Shown piece by piece: positions 62,472-64,000 of a stretch of 64,000 nt of DNA; position 1 is the first letter of the stretch, and each line of letters starts with the position of its first letter. The DNA lies in assembly GCA_900548455.1 (NCBI GenBank), contig URKQ01000018.1, forward strand, positions 1 through 64,000, read 5' to 3'. The translations under genes and the position numbers were made by a program. Below the pieces are notes generated by a model. It was not told where the DNA came from. It ran no database searches and saw only the letters and a program-made list of their open reading frames with translations. This DNA is from an uncultured Clostridium sp. (lineage in GTDB: Bacteria; Bacillota; Clostridia; Clostridiales; Clostridiaceae).

Positions 62472-64000
62472 ATGAACATTAATTCTAGAATTGAAAGTTT
62501 AAGAAAAGTTATGAAAGAGAAGCATATAGATGCTTTTATTATTCCTAGTTCAGATAATCATGGTAGTGAGTATGTAAGTGAGTACTTTAGAGTTAGAGCT
62601 TGGATTTCAGGCTTTACTGGTTCAGCAGGTACTGTTGTTATAACATTAAAAGAAGCACATTTGTGGACAGATGGAAGATACTTCTTGCAAGCTGCTGATC
62701 AAATTAAAGAAAGTGAATTTGTTTTAGAACGTATGGGTGAGCCAGGAGTTAAAACATATACACAGTGGATTGTAGATAATTTAAGCAGTGGTGATACTGT
62801 TAGTTTTAATGGGAAAGTACTTACAACTTATGAATTGCATGAACTTGAAGGAGCTTTTAAAGAAAAATCAATTAATATAAGACCAGAAGAAGATATATTT
62901 AATGAATTGTGGAATGATAGACCAACTATGCCAAGGGAAAAAGTATTTATCCATGAAGTAAAGTATGCTGGAAAGACTCTTTTGGAAAAGCTTTCACAAG
63001 TAAGAGATGAACTTCAAAGAGAAAGTGTGGATAACTTTTTGTTAGCATCTTTAGATGATATTGCATGGCTATTGAATTTAAGAGGTAATGATGTTAAATG
63101 TAATCCAGTATTTTTAAGTTATTTATTACTTGAAAAAGAAAGTTGTACATTATATATAGATAAAGAAAAATTGGACAATAAGGTAATTACTTATTTAAAT
63201 GAAAATGGTGTTGAAATTAAAGAGTATGAAGATATTATAAATGATCTTAAAAAATTAAGAGGTAGTATAGTATTTGATCCAAGTAAGACCAATGTTTGGT
63301 TAGCAAGTTCAATACCTTCTGGAGTAAATATTAAAGAGGAAAAAGCCATTACTACATTACTAAAAGCCAAAAAGAATAAGGTAGAACTTAAAAATATAGA
63401 AAATGCTCATGTTAAAGATGGAGTTGCAATGGTTAAGTTCCTTAAATGGTTAGATGAGAATGTAGGAAAAGAAGAAATTACAGAGATTTCTGCTTCTGAT
63501 AAGTTAGAGGCTTTTAGAGCTGAGGGAGATGAATTTGTTGAAATTAGCTTTGATACTATTGCTGGATATGGTGAGCATGGAGCAATAATTCACTATAAAG
63601 CTACAGAAGATACAAATGTTAAATTACAGCCTAAGGGATTGTTTTTAGTTGATTCAGGTGCTCAATATTTAGATGGTACTACGGATATAACTAGGACTAT
63701 TGCCCTTGGAGACCTAACTCAAGAAGAAAAGGATGATTATACTTTAGTTCTTAAAGGTCATTTGAATTTAGGAAACGCATTGTTCTTAGAAGGTACACAA
63801 GGTTGTAGACTAGATATATTAGCTAGAAGAGCATTATGGAATAGAGGTTTAGACTTTAAGCATGGTACTGGTCATGGTGTAGGATATTTCTTAAGTGTTC
63901 ATGAAGGCCCTCAACAAATTAGAAAAGACTTATCATCTGTTGAATTAGAAGAAGGTATGGTAATATCAAATGAACCAGGAATATACAGAGGTGGAAGCCA
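62472..64000 (+). CDS. Aminopeptidase P family protein (runs off window)
   Basis: The open frame runs to the window edge without a stop; about 509 residues are visible. It is a Xaa-Pro aminopeptidase with two N-terminal creatinase-like domains (WISGFTGSAGTVVI, LWTDGRYFLQA) and the catalytic pita-bread domain. The metal ligands D and D in VDSGAQYLDGTTDITR, H in HGTGHGVGYF and E in NEPG are seen; the last Glu should lie just past the edge. GGGGG precedes the ATG. Confidence 0.92.
   Translation, partial: MNINSRIESLRKVMKEKHIDAFIIPSSDNHGSEYVSEYFRVRAWISGFTGSAGTVVITLKEAHLWTDGRYFLQAADQIKESEFVLERMGEPGVKTYTQWIVDNLSSGDTVSFNGKVLTTYELHELEGAFKEKSINIRPEEDIFNELWNDRPTMPREKVFIHEVKYAGKTLLEKLSQVRDELQRESVDNFLLASLDDIAWLLNLRGNDVKCNPVFLSYLLLEKESCTLYIDKEKLDNKVITYLNENGVEIKEYEDIINDLKKLRGSIVFDPSKTNVWLASSIPSGVNIKEEKAITTLLKAKKNKVELKNIENAHVKDGVAMVKFLKWLDENVGKEEITEISASDKLEAFRAEGDEFVEISFDTIAGYGEHGAIIHYKATEDTNVKLQPKGLFLVDSGAQYLDGTTDITRTIALGDLTQEEKDDYTLVLKGHLNLGNALFLEGTQGCRLDILARRALWNRGLDFKHGTGHGVGYFLSVHEGPQQIRKDLSSVELEEGMVISNEPGIYRGGS

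Overview
The window is a 64-kb chromosomal segment from a low-G+C, anaerobic, endospore-lineage Firmicute, most likely Clostridium sensu stricto. The evidence is very AT-rich coding and intergenic DNA, strong GGAGG ribosome binding sites used with ATG, GTG and TTG starts, stem-loop/T-tract terminators, and a typical clostridial gene set: ethanolamine microcompartment, NiFe hydrogenase, zf-HC2 anti-sigma factor and M42 peptidase. No rRNA, tRNA, CRISPR array, phage or complete insertion sequence was seen.

Layout. 1-2.4 kb: the end of a structured dispersed repeat and a TPR-GAF-GGDEF diguanylate cyclase. 2.5-9.9 kb: one tight operon for a soluble NiFe hydrogenase (small and large subunit, maturation protease, hypF, hypC, hypD, hypE). 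10-10.9 kb: a full copy of the dispersed repeat and a pentapeptide-repeat protein. 11-13.8 kb: patatin-like lipase, chorismate mutase, aroE, aroQ and a small unknown. 13.8-18.6 kb: a regulatory region with a three-copy 10-bp motif, then an XRE-cupin regulator and potABCD. 18.9-24.5 kb: a UgpCAEB-like ABC importer flanked by two paralogous TudS-like putative desulfidases. 24.6-32.3 kb: M42 peptidase, chemoreceptor, SulP transporter, MocR regulator and a PdaA-like deacetylase lipoprotein. 32.6-40.7 kb: housekeeping genes (truA, deoD, exoA), a LacI regulator, several small unknowns and an ECF sigma/anti-sigma pair. 40.8-41.4 kb: a protein-poor, G+C-rich block on the minus strand that folds like a large structured RNA of about 580 nt. 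42.2-42.9 kb: two small genes. 43-55.7 kb: a 16-gene eut operon (G S P A B C L K-like E M pduL-like, unknown, N, PduT-like, H, Q). 55.9-61.3 kb: glycosyltransferase, EamA exporter and cobT-cobC-cobU-cobS. 61.6 kb to the end: DegV and an aminopeptidase P running off the window.

How it fits together. EutH imports ethanolamine. EutBC, kept active by EutA, splits it to acetaldehyde and ammonia inside a shell made of EutS, L, M, N, the EutK-like protein and the PduT-like protein. EutE and the PduL-type enzyme turn acetaldehyde into acetyl-CoA and acetyl phosphate, and EutG reduces part of it to ethanol. EutBC needs adenosylcobalamin, and the nearby cob genes complete the lower ligand of that cofactor. 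The EutV/EutW regulators and EutT adenosyltransferase that accompany many clostridial eut loci are not in the window.

The most unusual items are the large structured RNA candidate at 40839-41417, the multi-hairpin repeat family with inverted termini and compensatory changes, the hydrogenase small subunit with Glu where a proximal-cluster Cys is expected, the desulfidase pair around the sugar-type transporter, and the AGTAATACTA array. All family names are from reading the sequence; no database search was possible.
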